This document shows positions 34,941 to 44,549 of a stretch of 64,000 nucleotides of DNA, one piece after another. Position 1 is the stretch's first letter; each line of letters begins with the position of its first letter. Position numbers and translations under genes: made by a program. Location of the stretch: positions 58,247 through 122,246 of the forward strand of contig NZ_VFUA01000007.1 of NCBI RefSeq assembly GCF_006440735.1. Direction: 5' to 3'. The DNA comes from Mesorhizobium sp. B2-7-1. GTDB lineage: Bacteria; Pseudomonadota; Alphaproteobacteria; Rhizobiales; Rhizobiaceae. The notes below the pieces were generated by a model. It was not told the DNA's origin, did no database searches, and was given only the letters and a program-made list of their open reading frames with translations.

Positions 34941-35760
34941 ATGAGATGGCCGGTTGTGCTGGCCTTGAGCATGCTCGCCGTCGGCTGCGCGGCCGCGCCG
35001 CTCGATCAGGTGGGCTCGCTGCAATCCTATGACGAGCTGAACCGTCGGACAGTTTGTTAGCCGCTCACTAATGCGGGTGAGCAAGGACGACGTGCTTGCG
35101 GCAAAGACCGTTCGGATCATTCCGACGGGCTTCTCGCAGTCCGCCGGCGGAAGATCGACTTTGTCTCCAGCGCAGCGCAGCCTTGTCGCCAACGCTGTCG
35201 ACAGGACGCTCTGCTCGGGCTTGAGCCAGCGCTTCCGGGTGGTCGATCTGACCGAGCCCGCCGACCTGACGGTCCATGCCATGGTGACGCCGACGAACGC
35301 TTTGGCGGTCGGCGTTTCGAAAGTCGCGTCCACGGCGGTTTCCGAAGCGATGCCCGAAGTCCGTGTTCCGGTTCCTCGCCTGCCGATCGGATTGGGCAGC
35401 CTGTCGCTCGAAGCCGAAGCGATTGATGACAACGGCAAGCAGGCGGCGGCGATGATCTGGGGGCGCGGCGCCAATGCCTTGCTGGATTCCGGCCGGGTCG
35501 CCCGCGAGGGCGACGCCTACGACCTGGCGGCGAAGTTCGGCGACGATTTCAGCAAGCTCCTGGTCACCGGCAAGACGCCGTTGAACAAGCTGCCGTCGCT
35601 GCCGACCAGGGCGGAATTGCGCGCCATGTTCGGCGGCGGGCCTAAATACCCCGCCTGCAAGGCCTTCGGAAAGTCGCCCGGTCTCGTCGGCTTCGTCGGC
35701 GATCGGATGGGATTGCCGCCGGCCTGGACCGACAAGGGAGCTGCGGTGCGCAATGACTGA
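34941..35760 (+). pseudogene. DUF3313 lipoprotein gene with a frameshift
   Basis: The first frame encodes MRWPVVLALSMLAVGCAAAP, a lipoprotein signal (lipobox VGC), then LDQVGSLQSYDELNRR and stops at 35058. The rest of the family sequence continues in the +1 frame: TVGQFVSRSLMRVSKDDVLA then AKTVRIIPTGFS, to the stop at 35758. DUF3313 proteins normally have SYD..L, a short linker and R.DK..VLAAKT in one chain, so the break is near 35038-35050. The body is otherwise undamaged. Either a recent mutation, a sequencing error or less likely a programmed shift. It overlaps the methyltransferase start by 8 bp. Confidence 0.8.
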
Positions 35761-36415
35761 GGCGGTGACGCAAATGCAGAAGAAGTCCCCGATGCCGCTT
35801 TCAGCTTTTCAACAAAGCAGAAGGATGCGCTTTCTTTGGCTGGTTGCTCCCGTCGTCCTGGCGCCGATCCTGCTTGCGGAGAGCGGGTGGCCGCAAGGCA
35901 GCACCTTTCGCGAAATGCTGGAATTTGCGGGTACCGTGCTGATCTTCATGTGTATCGGCGGCCGCTGCTGGGCATCGCTCTATGTTGGCGGACGCAAGAA
36001 CCGTGAACTCGTCACAACCGGCCCCTATGCCTATACGCGCAACCCGCTCTATTTCTTCTCGGCCCTTGGACTGGCCGGCGTCGGGCTGACATTCGGGTCG
36101 CTGATCCTTTCGGCGTTTCTCTTTGCCTTCACCTGTCTGGTCTTTTCCTATGTCGCGATGCGCGAAGCGATCGCGCTGGACGCGATCTTTGGCGAGGCCT
36201 ATTGGCGTTATTGTCGAAGCGTGCCGGCCTTCTTTCCCCGTCTGCGGCGCGATGACGACGACCTCTTAGGCCCGTCTCCCGTCACGTTCGATTCGGTGGC
36301 GCTGAGGCGGACCTCCATCGACAGCTCTTACTTTCTTGCGGCGATACTCGCGGTCGAATTGCTCGGCTGGTTCCAGTCGGCAGGGCTGGTGACGCCGATG
36401 TTCCGATTGTTTTGA
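35753..36415 (+). CDS. Isoprenylcysteine carboxyl methyltransferase-like membrane protein
   Basis: Integral membrane protein of 220 residues with about five hydrophobic segments. The family signature is visible as RELVTTGPYAYTRNPLYFFS and later EAIALDAIFGEAYWRYCRSV followed by PAFFP, the ICMT/PEMT-type motif for S-adenosylmethionine and lipid-like substrates. Substrate in bacteria is generally unknown. It overlaps the DUF3313 gene by 8 bp, so it depends on the same promoter, and its stop abuts the convergent mutS stop. Confidence 0.88.
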   Translation: MTEAVTQMQKKSPMPLSAFQQSRRMRFLWLVAPVVLAPILLAESGWPQGSTFREMLEFAGTVLIFMCIGGRCWASLYVGGRKNRELVTTGPYAYTRNPLYFFSALGLAGVGLTFGSLILSAFLFAFTCLVFSYVAMREAIALDAIFGEAYWRYCRSVPAFFPRLRRDDDDLLGPSPVTFDSVALRRTSIDSSYFLAAILAVELLGWFQSAGLVTPMFRLF

Positions 36416-39154
36416 TTACCGATCCGCTAGCCCCTTCAGCCGGTAGAGCGCCTCCAGCGCCTCGCGCGGTGTCATCTCGTCCGGATTGATCGCGCCGAGC
36501 GCTTCGCCCAGCGCATCGCTCTTCACCGGCTTTGGCGCCTCGCGCTTCATCGCCACCGAAAACAGCGGCAGGTCGTCGACCAGCCGATTGGTCTTGCCGG
36601 AAACTTCGCCTTCTTCCAGTTGGTGCAGCACTTCCTTGGCGCGCCCGACCACCGCTTCAGGCAGGCCTGCCAGCCGCGCGACCTGCACGCCGTAGGAGCG
36701 GTCGGCCGCGCCCTTGCCGACCTCGTGCAGGAAGACGACGTCGCCTTCCCATTCCTTGACCCGCATGGTGACGTTGTGAAGCCGGGGCAATTTGCCGGCC
36801 AGCACCGTCATCTCGTGGAAATGCGTGGCGAAGATCGCCCGGCAGCGGTTCTTCTCATGCAGATATTCCACCGCCGCCCAGGCGATCGACAGCCCGTCGA
36901 AAGTCGCGGTGCCGCGGCCGATCTCGTCGAGGATGACCAATGCCCGCTCGCCAGCCTGGTTGAGGATCGCCGCCGTCTCGACCATCTCAACCATGAAGGT
37001 CGAACGTCCGCGCGCCAGGTCGTCCGAGGCGCCGACACGCGAGAACAGCCGGTCGACGACGCCGATATGGGCGCTTTCAGCCGGCACGAAGGAGCCGGTC
37101 TGGGCAAGGATGGCCATCAGCGCATTCTGCCTCAGGAACGTCGATTTACCGCCCATATTGGGACCGGTGAGCAGCCAGATCGCGCCGGCCTTGGCGCTGC
37201 CCTCGGGCGACAGGTCGCAATCATTGGCGACGAACGGCCCGTCGCCGGATCGCCTGAGCGCCTGTTCGACCACCGGATGACGCCCGCCCGAAATCTCGAA
37301 GGCGAGGCTCGAATCGACCAGCGGCCGGCACCAGCTTTCGTTTTCGGAAAGCAGCGCCAATGCCGCCGACACGTCCAGAACGGCAAGCGCCTCGGCGCCG
37401 GCGCGGATGCTGTCCGCCGCACCCACCACTTCCGCCGTAAGCCGGTCGAAGGCGGCGAGCTCGATGCCGAGCGCTTTGTCGGCGGCGTTGGCGATCTTCG
37501 ATTCCAATTCCGCCAGTTCCGTCGTCGTGAAGCGCATGGCGTTGGCCATAGTCTGGCGATGGATGAAGCGCGCCTTGGCGGCGTCGCTGCCGGTCATGAT
37601 CGAGTGATGGTTGGCCGTCACCTCGATGTAATAGCCGAGCACATTGTTGTGCCGGATCTTCAGCGAGCGGATACCGGTTTCCTCGATCAGCGAGCGTTCC
37701 AGCCCGGCGATCACCTTTCGCGATTCGTCGCGCAGCGCCCGCATCTCGTCGAGCTCGGCATTGTAGCTCGACCGCACGAAGCCGCCGTCGCGCTTGATCA
37801 GCGGCAGCTCGTCGTCGAGCGCTTCGCTGAGATGGCGGGCAAGCGCCTCGGGCAAGGCGAGGATCGCGGCAAGTGCTGCACCGAGCTCGGCGGGCAGGGC
37901 GGACGCCGAGAACAGTTCGGCGATCGCGCCTGCCGCCTCGAAACCGGCGCGCAGAGCACCCAGATCGCGCGGTCCGCCGCGGTTGAGCGCGAGCCTGGAC
38001 AGCGCCCTCGGCATGTCGGCGACGCTTTTGAGGCTTGTCCGCAATCCTTGGCAGAGCCGTGTCTCGGAGCGGAAGAAGGAGACCGAATCCAGCCGTGCCG
38101 CGATCGTCGCCGGATCGGTCAGCGGCGCCATCAGCCGGTCGGCCAGCAATCGCGCGCCGCCGCCGGTCACGGTGCGGTCGATCGCCTTGAACAGCGAGCC
38201 GTCGCGGCTGCCGGACAGCGTGCGCAGCAGTTCCAGATTGGCGCGCGTCGCCGGGTCGATGAACAGCGTCGAGCCCTGCTCCTCGCGCTCGGGCCGCGAC
38301 AGCGGCGGGCGTTCGGCTTTCTGCGTCTTCTCGACATAGGCGATGGCGCCCGAGATCGCCGACAGTTCCGCGCGCGAGAACGTGCCGAAGCTGTCCGGCG
38401 TCGCGACCTCGAAGAAGCGCGCGATGCGGCTTGTGGCCGACGCCGAATCGAACAGCGAAGGCGGCTGCGGATTGGCGACCCGGCCCAGCACATCGAATAT
38501 CGGCCTGAGCTCCGGATCGTGGAAAACCGGCTCGGCGACGATCAGCTCGCGCGGGTCGACGCGGAAGATATCGGCAAGCAGCCGCTCGGCGCTCGTCTCG
38601 GCAACCCGGAAGGCGCCGGTCGAAATGTCGATCCAGGCCAATGCAAAGCCGGCCTGGCTGGTCGCCGCGCCGCCACCCTTGACGCGCCCCAGCGCCATCA
38701 GGAAGCTCGATTCCGAGGGTGCGAGCAGCTTGTCCTCGGTGATGGTGCCCGGCGTGACCAGCCGCACCACGTCGCGGCGCACCACCGATTTGGAGCCGCG
38801 TTTCTTGGCTTCGGCCGGGTCCTCGATCTGCTCGCAGACGGCAACGCGAAAGCCTTGTGCGATCAGCTTCTGCAGATAATCGTCCGCGGCGTGCACCGGC
38901 ACGCCGCACATTGGGATGTCGTGGCCCTGGTGCTTGCCGCGCTTGGTCAAAACGATGCCCAGCGCCTGGCTTGCCTTCTCCGCATCCTCGAAGAACAGCT
39001 CGTAGAAATCGCCCATGCGGTAGAACAGCAGCGAATCCGGGTTCGCCGCCTTGATCTCGATGAATTGCTCCATCATCGGCGTGACGCCGCCCGTGGCGGG
39101 CGCAGGCGTCGTCGTCTCCTGGACGTCGGTGTCTGTCGGCATGTGCATGTTCAT
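36416..39154 (-). CDS. mutS: DNA mismatch repair protein MutS
   Basis: Mismatch recognition ATPase of 912 residues. Seen: the mismatch-contact motif [14 protein letters not shown] near residue 45, domain [17 protein letters not shown], Walker [17 protein letters not shown], and Walker [19 protein letters not shown], with the ATPase dimer helix [20 protein letters not shown]. It works with MutL, absent here. In several rhizobia mutS is next to glnD; here the two are 8.4 kb apart, with copper and TetR genes between. Stop adjoins the methyltransferase stop at 36415. Confidence 0.97.
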   Translation of the reverse strand: MNMHMPTDTDVQETTTPAPATGGVTPMMEQFIEIKAANPDSLLFYRMGDFYELFFEDAEKASQALGIVLTKRGKHQGHDIPMCGVPVHAADDYLQKLIAQGFRVAVCEQIEDPAEAKKRGSKSVVRRDVVRLVTPGTITEDKLLAPSESSFLMALGRVKGGGAATSQAGFALAWIDISTGAFRVAETSAERLLADIFRVDPRELIVAEPVFHDPELRPIFDVLGRVANPQPPSLFDSASATSRIARFFEVATPDSFGTFSRAELSAISGAIAYVEKTQKAERPPLSRPEREEQGSTLFIDPATRANLELLRTLSGSRDGSLFKAIDRTVTGGGARLLADRLMAPLTDPATIAARLDSVSFFRSETRLCQGLRTSLKSVADMPRALSRLALNRGGPRDLGALRAGFEAAGAIAELFSASALPAELGAALAAILALPEALARHLSEALDDELPLIKRDGGFVRSSYNAELDEMRALRDESRKVIAGLERSLIEETGIRSLKIRHNNVLGYYIEVTANHHSIMTGSDAAKARFIHRQTMANAMRFTTTELAELESKIANAADKALGIELAAFDRLTAEVVGAADSIRAGAEALAVLDVSAALALLSENESWCRPLVDSSLAFEISGGRHPVVEQALRRSGDGPFVANDCDLSPEGSAKAGAIWLLTGPNMGGKSTFLRQNALMAILAQTGSFVPAESAHIGVVDRLFSRVGASDDLARGRSTFMVEMVETAAILNQAGERALVILDEIGRGTATFDGLSIAWAAVEYLHEKNRCRAIFATHFHEMTVLAGKLPRLHNVTMRVKEWEGDVVFLHEVGKGAADRSYGVQVARLAGLPEAVVGRAKEVLHQLEEGEVSGKTNRLVDDLPLFSVAMKREAPKPVKSDALGEALGAINPDEMTPREALEALYRLKGLADR

Positions 39155-39299
39155 GCCCGAACGCTAGCAGATGTGGCAGCCCGGTTTAATGCCGGCGGCG
39201 CGAAAAGCAGGGGAAGACTGGGCGGTTGCCGCCATAAGCAGGACAGGTGTGGAAGGAATGTTGCCTCATGCCGTCGGCCCATGAGAACATGGTAGGGCG

Positions 39300-40487
39300 A
39301 TGAAGAAGGACGGACACGAGACGTTCGAGGAAATGGTCGGCCCCGCCGGCTCGTCGCTCGGCCGTATTCGGCTTCTTGCCACCAACCGCGCCAATCGAAC
39401 CAGAACCAAAATCAAGGCGTGGACGCGGATACGGTTGCCCTTCATCCTTCCGGCGCGCGGGCCGCTCTCAGGCCTCGATGGCGGCATCGATATGCCCGTC
39501 CATATCTTCAGTCGCGATCCGCTGATCTTCTACATACCTGTCGGCGGCCGGCGCCCGCTCTACGCGCTCGCTGCTTTCTGCCGGCGCCTGGCGCCACGGC
39601 GCGCTACCTTCCTTCTGATGCCGAACTGGACGCTGGAAAGGCCCGCCGTCGTCGAGCAGATACGCAAGGATCTCGCCTGGTTCGCCAGGGTCTGCCCCAA
39701 CCATGAGCTGATCTTCCTTTGCAACACGGAGGAAGAGCGGCGCCTGATTGCAGGCGTTGGCGGCACAGCGATCTTCTCCAACCACAATCTGATGATTTCG
39801 GAAGACGTCTTCCGGCCGCTGCCGGACGTGCCGGTCGAGTACGATGCCGTCTACAACGGCCGCATCTCGCACACCAAGCGGCACTATCTCGCCTTCGAGA
39901 TCGAAAGACTGGTCCATGTGACGTCCTCGATCGGCGAATTGCCGCCGGCCGGCGACCGCGCCTTCATCCGCCGCCTGCAGGCGCAATCGCCGCTTCACAG
40001 CATCGCCAATCCGCTCGTTGATGGCCTGCCCGGTCGGATGCCGTCGCAAGAGGTCAACCGCGTCTACAACCAGGCCGCGGTCGGGCTCTGCCTGTCGGTG
40101 GTGGAAGGGGCGATGTATTCCAGCATGGAGTATCTGTTGGCCGGCCTGCCCATCGTCTCGACACCGAGCATCGGCGGCCGCGATGTTTATTTCGATCCGG
40201 ACTACTGCATTATCGCCGAGCCGGAGCCGGCCGCGATCCGCCGCGCGGTCGAGCGGCTTCGCGACCGCGCCATACCGCGGGAGGAGATACGCGGCCGCAC
40301 GCTTGAAAGGGTAAAGGTGGAACGGCTGGAATTGATGGCCTATCTCTCGGCGCTTAAGCAACGCATGGGAAGCGATGATCCGCCCTTCTCCGAATGGCCG
40401 TTCGCCGGTACCTCTGGGCTGACGCGCTGGGCTCCGGTGCGCGAGCACCTGCGCGAGATTGCCGCGATCTCATCGGGCAAGATTTGA
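39300..40487 (+). CDS. GT-B type glycosyltransferase, orphan
   Basis: Protein of 395 residues. Its C-terminal half has the GT-B nucleotide-sugar motif in VNRVYNQAAVGLCLSVVEGA followed by MYSSMEYLLAGLPIVSTPSI, resembling family 4/1 glycosyltransferases; the N-terminal half is less conserved. No signal peptide; presumably cytoplasmic or membrane-associated. The donor and acceptor are unknown, and no polysaccharide genes are near. It stands between mutS (divergent) and malic enzyme. Weaker alternative: an uncharacterised homologue without transferase activity. Confidence 0.7.
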   Translation: MKKDGHETFEEMVGPAGSSLGRIRLLATNRANRTRTKIKAWTRIRLPFILPARGPLSGLDGGIDMPVHIFSRDPLIFYIPVGGRRPLYALAAFCRRLAPRRATFLLMPNWTLERPAVVEQIRKDLAWFARVCPNHELIFLCNTEEERRLIAGVGGTAIFSNHNLMISEDVFRPLPDVPVEYDAVYNGRISHTKRHYLAFEIERLVHVTSSIGELPPAGDRAFIRRLQAQSPLHSIANPLVDGLPGRMPSQEVNRVYNQAAVGLCLSVVEGAMYSSMEYLLAGLPIVSTPSIGGRDVYFDPDYCIIAEPEPAAIRRAVERLRDRAIPREEIRGRTLERVKVERLELMAYLSALKQRMGSDDPPFSEWPFAGTSGLTRWAPVREHLREIAAISSGKI

Positions 40488-40625
40488 CTGTCGCCGGCAA
40501 CGCCGAGGAACATCGTCACTGCATGGCTTGGCGGTTTACAGCGGCGGAGTATGGCCTTAAGCCGGTAATTCAAACGAATGCGCTCGCCTCAAGAGCGCGA
40601 AATGGTGAGGAAAACGTCAGGCATC

Positions 40626-42905
40626 ATGGCCAGGAAAACTGAAAGCAGCGGCCCCTCCGTCAGTGCCGAGGAGGCGCTGGAGTTCCACGCCATGGGACGG
40701 CCCGGCAAGCTGGAGATCGTCGCCACCAAGCCGATGGCGACACAGCGCGACCTGAGCCTGGCCTATTCGCCTGGCGTCGCCGTTCCCGTGCGCGCCATCG
40801 CCGAGGATCCGAGCCGCGCCTTCGACTACACGACGCGCGGCAACATGGTCGCCGTCATCTCCAACGGCACCGCCATTCTCGGCCTCGGCAATCTCGGCGC
40901 GCTGGCCTCCAAACCGGTGATGGAAGGCAAGGCGGTGCTGTTCAAGCGCTTCGCCGATGTCGATTCCATCGACCTTGAGGTCGCGACCGAGGACGCCGAC
41001 GAGTTCATCAACTGCGTGCGCTTCCTCGGGCCGTCCTTCGGCGGCATCAATCTCGAGGACATCAAGGCACCGGAATGCTTCATCATCGAGCAGCGGCTGC
41101 GCGAGCTGATGGACATTCCCGTCTTTCATGACGACCAGCATGGCACGGCAATCATCTCGGCCGCCGGGCTGATCAATGCGCTGGAGGTCACCGGCCGCGA
41201 CATGAAGACCACCAAGATGGTCTGCAACGGCGCGGGTGCGGCCGGCATCGCCTGCATCGAATTGATGAAGGCGATGGGCTTTGCGCCGGAAAACGTCACT
41301 CTGTGCGACACCAAGGGCGTGGTCTTCCAGGGCCGCACCGAAGGCATGAACCAGTGGAAGTCGGCGCATGCCGTCAAGACCGAGGCGCGCAGCCTGGCCG
41401 AAGCGCTGGACGGCGCCGACGTCTTCCTCGGCCTGTCCGCCAAGGGCGCGCTCACCACCGCCATGGTGCAGTCGATGGCGAAAAACCCAATCATCTTCGC
41501 CATGGCCAATCCCGATCCGGAGATCACCCCGGAGGAAGTGGCCGAGATCCGCACCGACGCCATTATGGCGACCGGTCGCTCGGACTACCCGAACCAGGTC
41601 AACAATGTCCTTGGCTTCCCCTATATCTTCCGCGGCGCGCTGGATGTGCGCGCCACCACCATCAACGACGAGATGAAGATCGCGGCCGCCAGGGCGTTGG
41701 CCGAGCTGGCGCGCCAGGACGTGCCGGACGACGTCGCCGCCGCCTATCAGGGCAACCGGCCGAAATTCGGCCCCAACTACATCATCCCGGTGCCGTTCGA
41801 TCCGCGCCTTATCTCGGCGATCCCGCTGGCGGTGGCCAAGGCGGCGATGGAATCCGGCGTTGCCCGCAAGCCGATCCTCGACCTCGACCGCTACGCGCAG
41901 GAACTGTCCGCCCGCCGCGACCCGATCGCCTCCACCTTGCAGCGCATCTACGACCGCGTGCGCCGCCAGCCCAAACGCATCGTCTTCGCCGAGGGCGAGG
42001 AGGAGCAGGTGATGCGTGCCGCCGTCTCCTATGTGAACCAGAAGCTCGGCACGGCGATCCTGCTCGGCCGCGACGACGTCATCAAGGACAATGCCCGCAA
42101 TGCCGGCATCGACTTGAACAAGCCGGGCCTCGAAATCATCAATGCCAGGCTGTCGCGCCGCAACGGCATCTACACCGACTATCTCTACGAGCGCATGCAG
42201 CGGAAGGGCTTCCTGTTCCGCGACTGCCAGCGGCTGATCAACAACGACCGCAACCATTTCGCCGCCTGCATGGTGGCGCTGGGCGATGCCGACGGCATCG
42301 TCACCGGCGTCACCCGCAACTACTCGACCGCGCTCGACGACGTGCGCCGCATCATCGACGCCAAGCCCGGCCATCGCGTCATCGGCGTCTCGATCGTGCT
42401 GGCGCGTGGCCGCACGGTGCTGGTCGCCGACACCGCCGTGCACGACATGCCGAACGCCGAGCAGATCGCCGACATCGCCGAGGAGGCGGCCGGGTTCGCC
42501 CGCCGCATGGGCTATGAGCCGCGGCTCGCCATGCTTGCCTATTCCACCTTCGGCCATCCGCAGGGCGAACGTTCCGAGCGTGTGCAGGAAGCGGTGCGCA
42601 TCCTCGACAAGCGCCGCGTCGATTTCGAGTATGACGGCGAGATGGCGGCCGACGTCGCGCTGAACCCGCGCGCCATGGCGCAGTATCCTTTCATCCGCCT
42701 GACCGGCCCGGCCAATGTGCTGGTGATGCCAGCCTTCCACTCGGCCTCGATCTCGACCAAGATGCTGCAGGAGCTCGGCGGCTCGACCGTCATCGGCCCG
42801 CTGCTGGTCGGCCTCAATAAGCCGGTCCAGATCGTGTCGTTGAACGCCAAGGACTCCGACATCGTCAACATGGCGGCGATCGCGGCCTATACGGCGGGGA
42901 ATTGA
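40626..42905 (+). CDS. maeB: Malic enzyme with phosphotransacetylase-like C-terminal domain
   Basis: Oxidative decarboxylation of malate to pyruvate. The N-terminal malic domain has LEFHAMGRPGKLEIVATKPM, SLAYSPGVAVPV, and FHDDQHGTAIISAAGLINAL; the NAD(P) domain has VCNGAGAAGIACIELMKAMG; from about residue 435 a phosphotransacetylase-like domain follows (RIVFAEGEEEQVMRAA, GPLLVGLNKPVQIVSLNA). Length 759 residues fits rhizobial MaeB enzymes; sequence alone does not settle NAD (DME) versus NADP (TME) preference. Start candidates at 40578 and 40602 also exist; 40626 gives the family-like opening. A strong terminator-like hairpin follows. Confidence 0.93.
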   Translation: MARKTESSGPSVSAEEALEFHAMGRPGKLEIVATKPMATQRDLSLAYSPGVAVPVRAIAEDPSRAFDYTTRGNMVAVISNGTAILGLGNLGALASKPVMEGKAVLFKRFADVDSIDLEVATEDADEFINCVRFLGPSFGGINLEDIKAPECFIIEQRLRELMDIPVFHDDQHGTAIISAAGLINALEVTGRDMKTTKMVCNGAGAAGIACIELMKAMGFAPENVTLCDTKGVVFQGRTEGMNQWKSAHAVKTEARSLAEALDGADVFLGLSAKGALTTAMVQSMAKNPIIFAMANPDPEITPEEVAEIRTDAIMATGRSDYPNQVNNVLGFPYIFRGALDVRATTINDEMKIAAARALAELARQDVPDDVAAAYQGNRPKFGPNYIIPVPFDPRLISAIPLAVAKAAMESGVARKPILDLDRYAQELSARRDPIASTLQRIYDRVRRQPKRIVFAEGEEEQVMRAAVSYVNQKLGTAILLGRDDVIKDNARNAGIDLNKPGLEIINARLSRRNGIYTDYLYERMQRKGFLFRDCQRLINNDRNHFAACMVALGDADGIVTGVTRNYSTALDDVRRIIDAKPGHRVIGVSIVLARGRTVLVADTAVHDMPNAEQIADIAEEAAGFARRMGYEPRLAMLAYSTFGHPQGERSERVQEAVRILDKRRVDFEYDGEMAADVALNPRAMAQYPFIRLTGPANVLVMPAFHSASISTKMLQELGGSTVIGPLLVGLNKPVQIVSLNAKDSDIVNMAAIAAYTAGN

Positions 42906-42909
42906 CCAA

Positions 42910-42953
42910 GCAATTCCAGGAAAAGTGTGAGCGGTTTTCCGTCCGGAATTGCG
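42910..42953. repeat. Dispersed palindromic repeat family B, clean copy
   Basis: GCAATTCCAGGAAAAGTG at one end and CCGTCCGGAATTGCG at the other, with inverted termini GCAATTCC/GGAATTGC. It is directly after the malic enzyme stop. Confidence 0.8.
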
Positions 42954-43042
42954 TAAGAAACAAAGAGCCAGGGGGTTTCGCCGTTTCCGTGAAACGGCGA
43001 AAACGCACTAGGTAGCAGAGCGATCGTTTCTTTATTTGAACC

Positions 43043-43079
43043 AAAGAAAGGCCCGCGGCGATGCCGCGGGCCTTTCTTT
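43043..43079. terminator. Perfect 17-bp-stem bidirectional terminator
   Basis: The left arm AAAGAAAGGCCCGCGGC (43043-43059), the three-base loop GAT and the right arm GCCGCGGGCCTTTCTTT (43063-43079) match without a mismatch. It lies between the convergent malic enzyme and porin genes and has T-rich ends on both strands, so it can stop transcripts in both directions. Confidence 0.9.
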
Positions 43080-43096
43080 ATGATCTTTGCATTCGA

Positions 43097-44218
43097 TTAG
43101 AAGTTGCGCTGGAAGCGGACGATGCCGCCCCAGTTGTTCTTCCTGAAGGCCTTGGTGAAATTGTAGTCGTCGGCCTGACCGAACTTGCCATCGTGGTAGT
43201 AGTTGACTTCGGTCGTGACCGTGAAGCCCGAGACGATCGTGTAGGCTACGTTTGCCGCCACGGCGAAGTTCTTGGCGTCGTCGGCCGAGACCTGGAGGTT
43301 GAAGGCGGTCTTCGGGTTGAACTTGTAGGTGCCGCCGCCCCAGACGGCCCAGTTGCCGCCCCAGGGCTTGTAGAAGCCGCGGCCGCTGGCGTGGTCGACG
43401 AAATTGTCGTCGGTGCCGTAGCCGCCCATGACGAACAGCGACAGTTCCTTGGTGACGTTGACGTCCAGGCGGACCTTGCCGGCCACTTCCTCGTAGTTAC
43501 TGTCATAGGCGACGACGCCGGTGATCGCGCCCCAGTCGCCCTTGTACTTCAGGCCGCCGACGACATGCGGGACATAGCTATCGATCGTGCCGTGGATGTC
43601 GCCGGTGTCCGCACCCTCTTCGAGCGAGACCACGCCCGAGAAGCCGCTGCCGGCGTCGAAATAGTAGCTGACGACGTTGGTGACCTTGATGCCGTACGGG
43701 ATGATCGTGTCCTGCACGACGTTGCCGGCATAGCCGATGAACTGGTCGTAAGGCGTCTCATCCACACCGACGCGCAGGCCGCCAAGCTGGACCCAGCCGA
43801 ATTCCAGATTCACCGCCGACGTGCCGTTCTTGAAGTTGAAGCGGGCCTCGGTATAGGTCTTCAACGTGCCGAGCTCGGTTTCCTGGCCGGTCCAGGTCCT
43901 GAACGCGAAGCGGGCGTTCTTATTCCAGCTGTTGTTGAAATTCGGATCTGAGTCGGGGCCAGGATCCATTGTATCTCTGACTCTCCGGCCGTCCAATGTG
44001 CCGGGATCGCCGAATCCGGCGTCATAGCGGATGTAGCCGCCGATGCGCAGGCAGGTCTCGGTACCGGGGATGTAGAAGTAGCCGGCGCCATAGACGTCGC
44101 AGATCTTGACGTATTCGGCCGGTTCCGGCTCGGCGACGGTCACCGCATCGGCGGCGCGCGCGCCCGAAACTGCGATCAGGGCCGCAGCGGAGCCGAGAAG
44201 AAGGCTCTTGATGTTCAT
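43097..44218 (-). CDS. Rhizobial general porin
   Basis: Outer-membrane porin of 373 residues (alphaproteobacterial porin family, Omp2b-like). Signal peptide NIKSLLLGSAAALIAVSGAR then AADAV. The conserved start of the mature protein is EYVKICDVYGAGYFYIPGTE then TCLRIGGYIRYD. Many alternating strands follow, and the C-terminus GIVRFQRNF ends in phenylalanine as the assembly signal. It would form a trimeric 16-strand channel. It is a monocistronic gene ending in a strong terminator; a 331-bp upstream region likely holds its regulation. Confidence 0.95.
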   Translation of the reverse strand: MNIKSLLLGSAAALIAVSGARAADAVTVAEPEPAEYVKICDVYGAGYFYIPGTETCLRIGGYIRYDAGFGDPGTLDGRRVRDTMDPGPDSDPNFNNSWNKNARFAFRTWTGQETELGTLKTYTEARFNFKNGTSAVNLEFGWVQLGGLRVGVDETPYDQFIGYAGNVVQDTIIPYGIKVTNVVSYYFDAGSGFSGVVSLEEGADTGDIHGTIDSYVPHVVGGLKYKGDWGAITGVVAYDSNYEEVAGKVRLDVNVTKELSLFVMGGYGTDDNFVDHASGRGFYKPWGGNWAVWGGGTYKFNPKTAFNLQVSADDAKNFAVAANVAYTIVSGFTVTTEVNYYHDGKFGQADDYNFTKAFRKNNWGGIVRFQRNF

Positions 44219-44549
44219 TTTCTTGAATCTCCAGTCAAAGGTTCAAGACAGGCCTGACATGCCGTTCGGCTCTTGCCACCCCCGTCCCCATCGTTGAAGA
44301 AGTCGCGCACCGGCGCCGCTTCTTCGCCTTGGACATGGCTTAATCGGCCGTCACGTACAACAGAGATTGTGTCTGAAAGGCGGCTTTTTGAATCTTATGA
44401 AGGTCTTGTTGCCCAAATATCACGTCATACATCTGTAAAAATGGGACATACTGCACAATCTATACAACCTAAGTGCGGGGAAGACCTGGAAATGTGCCAA
44501 ATGTGCCAATTATTATGGTTTTATGACAGGAATTTTGCCGAATAAATTT
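44219..44549. other. AT-rich intergenic region upstream of the porin gene
   Basis: No gene is supported in these 331 bp. The half from 44380 on is markedly AT-rich and probably carries the porin promoter on the minus strand, although no clear -35/-10 pair stands out. A direct repeat AATGTGCCA-AATGTGCCA at 44491-44508 is the only ordered motif I see. Confidence 0.5.

Noticed and set aside
35020..35075. Programmed frameshift in the DUF3313 gene
   Set aside because: No slippery heptamer is evident near the junction; mutation or sequence error is the simpler explanation, so it is kept as a pseudogene.
36620..39295. Long open frame antisense to mutS
   Set aside because: Composition artefact of high third-position GC; no recognisable domain, while mutS is complete on the minus strand.
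40617..42740. Long open frame antisense to malic enzyme
   Set aside because: Mirror frame without motif; the sense enzyme is intact.
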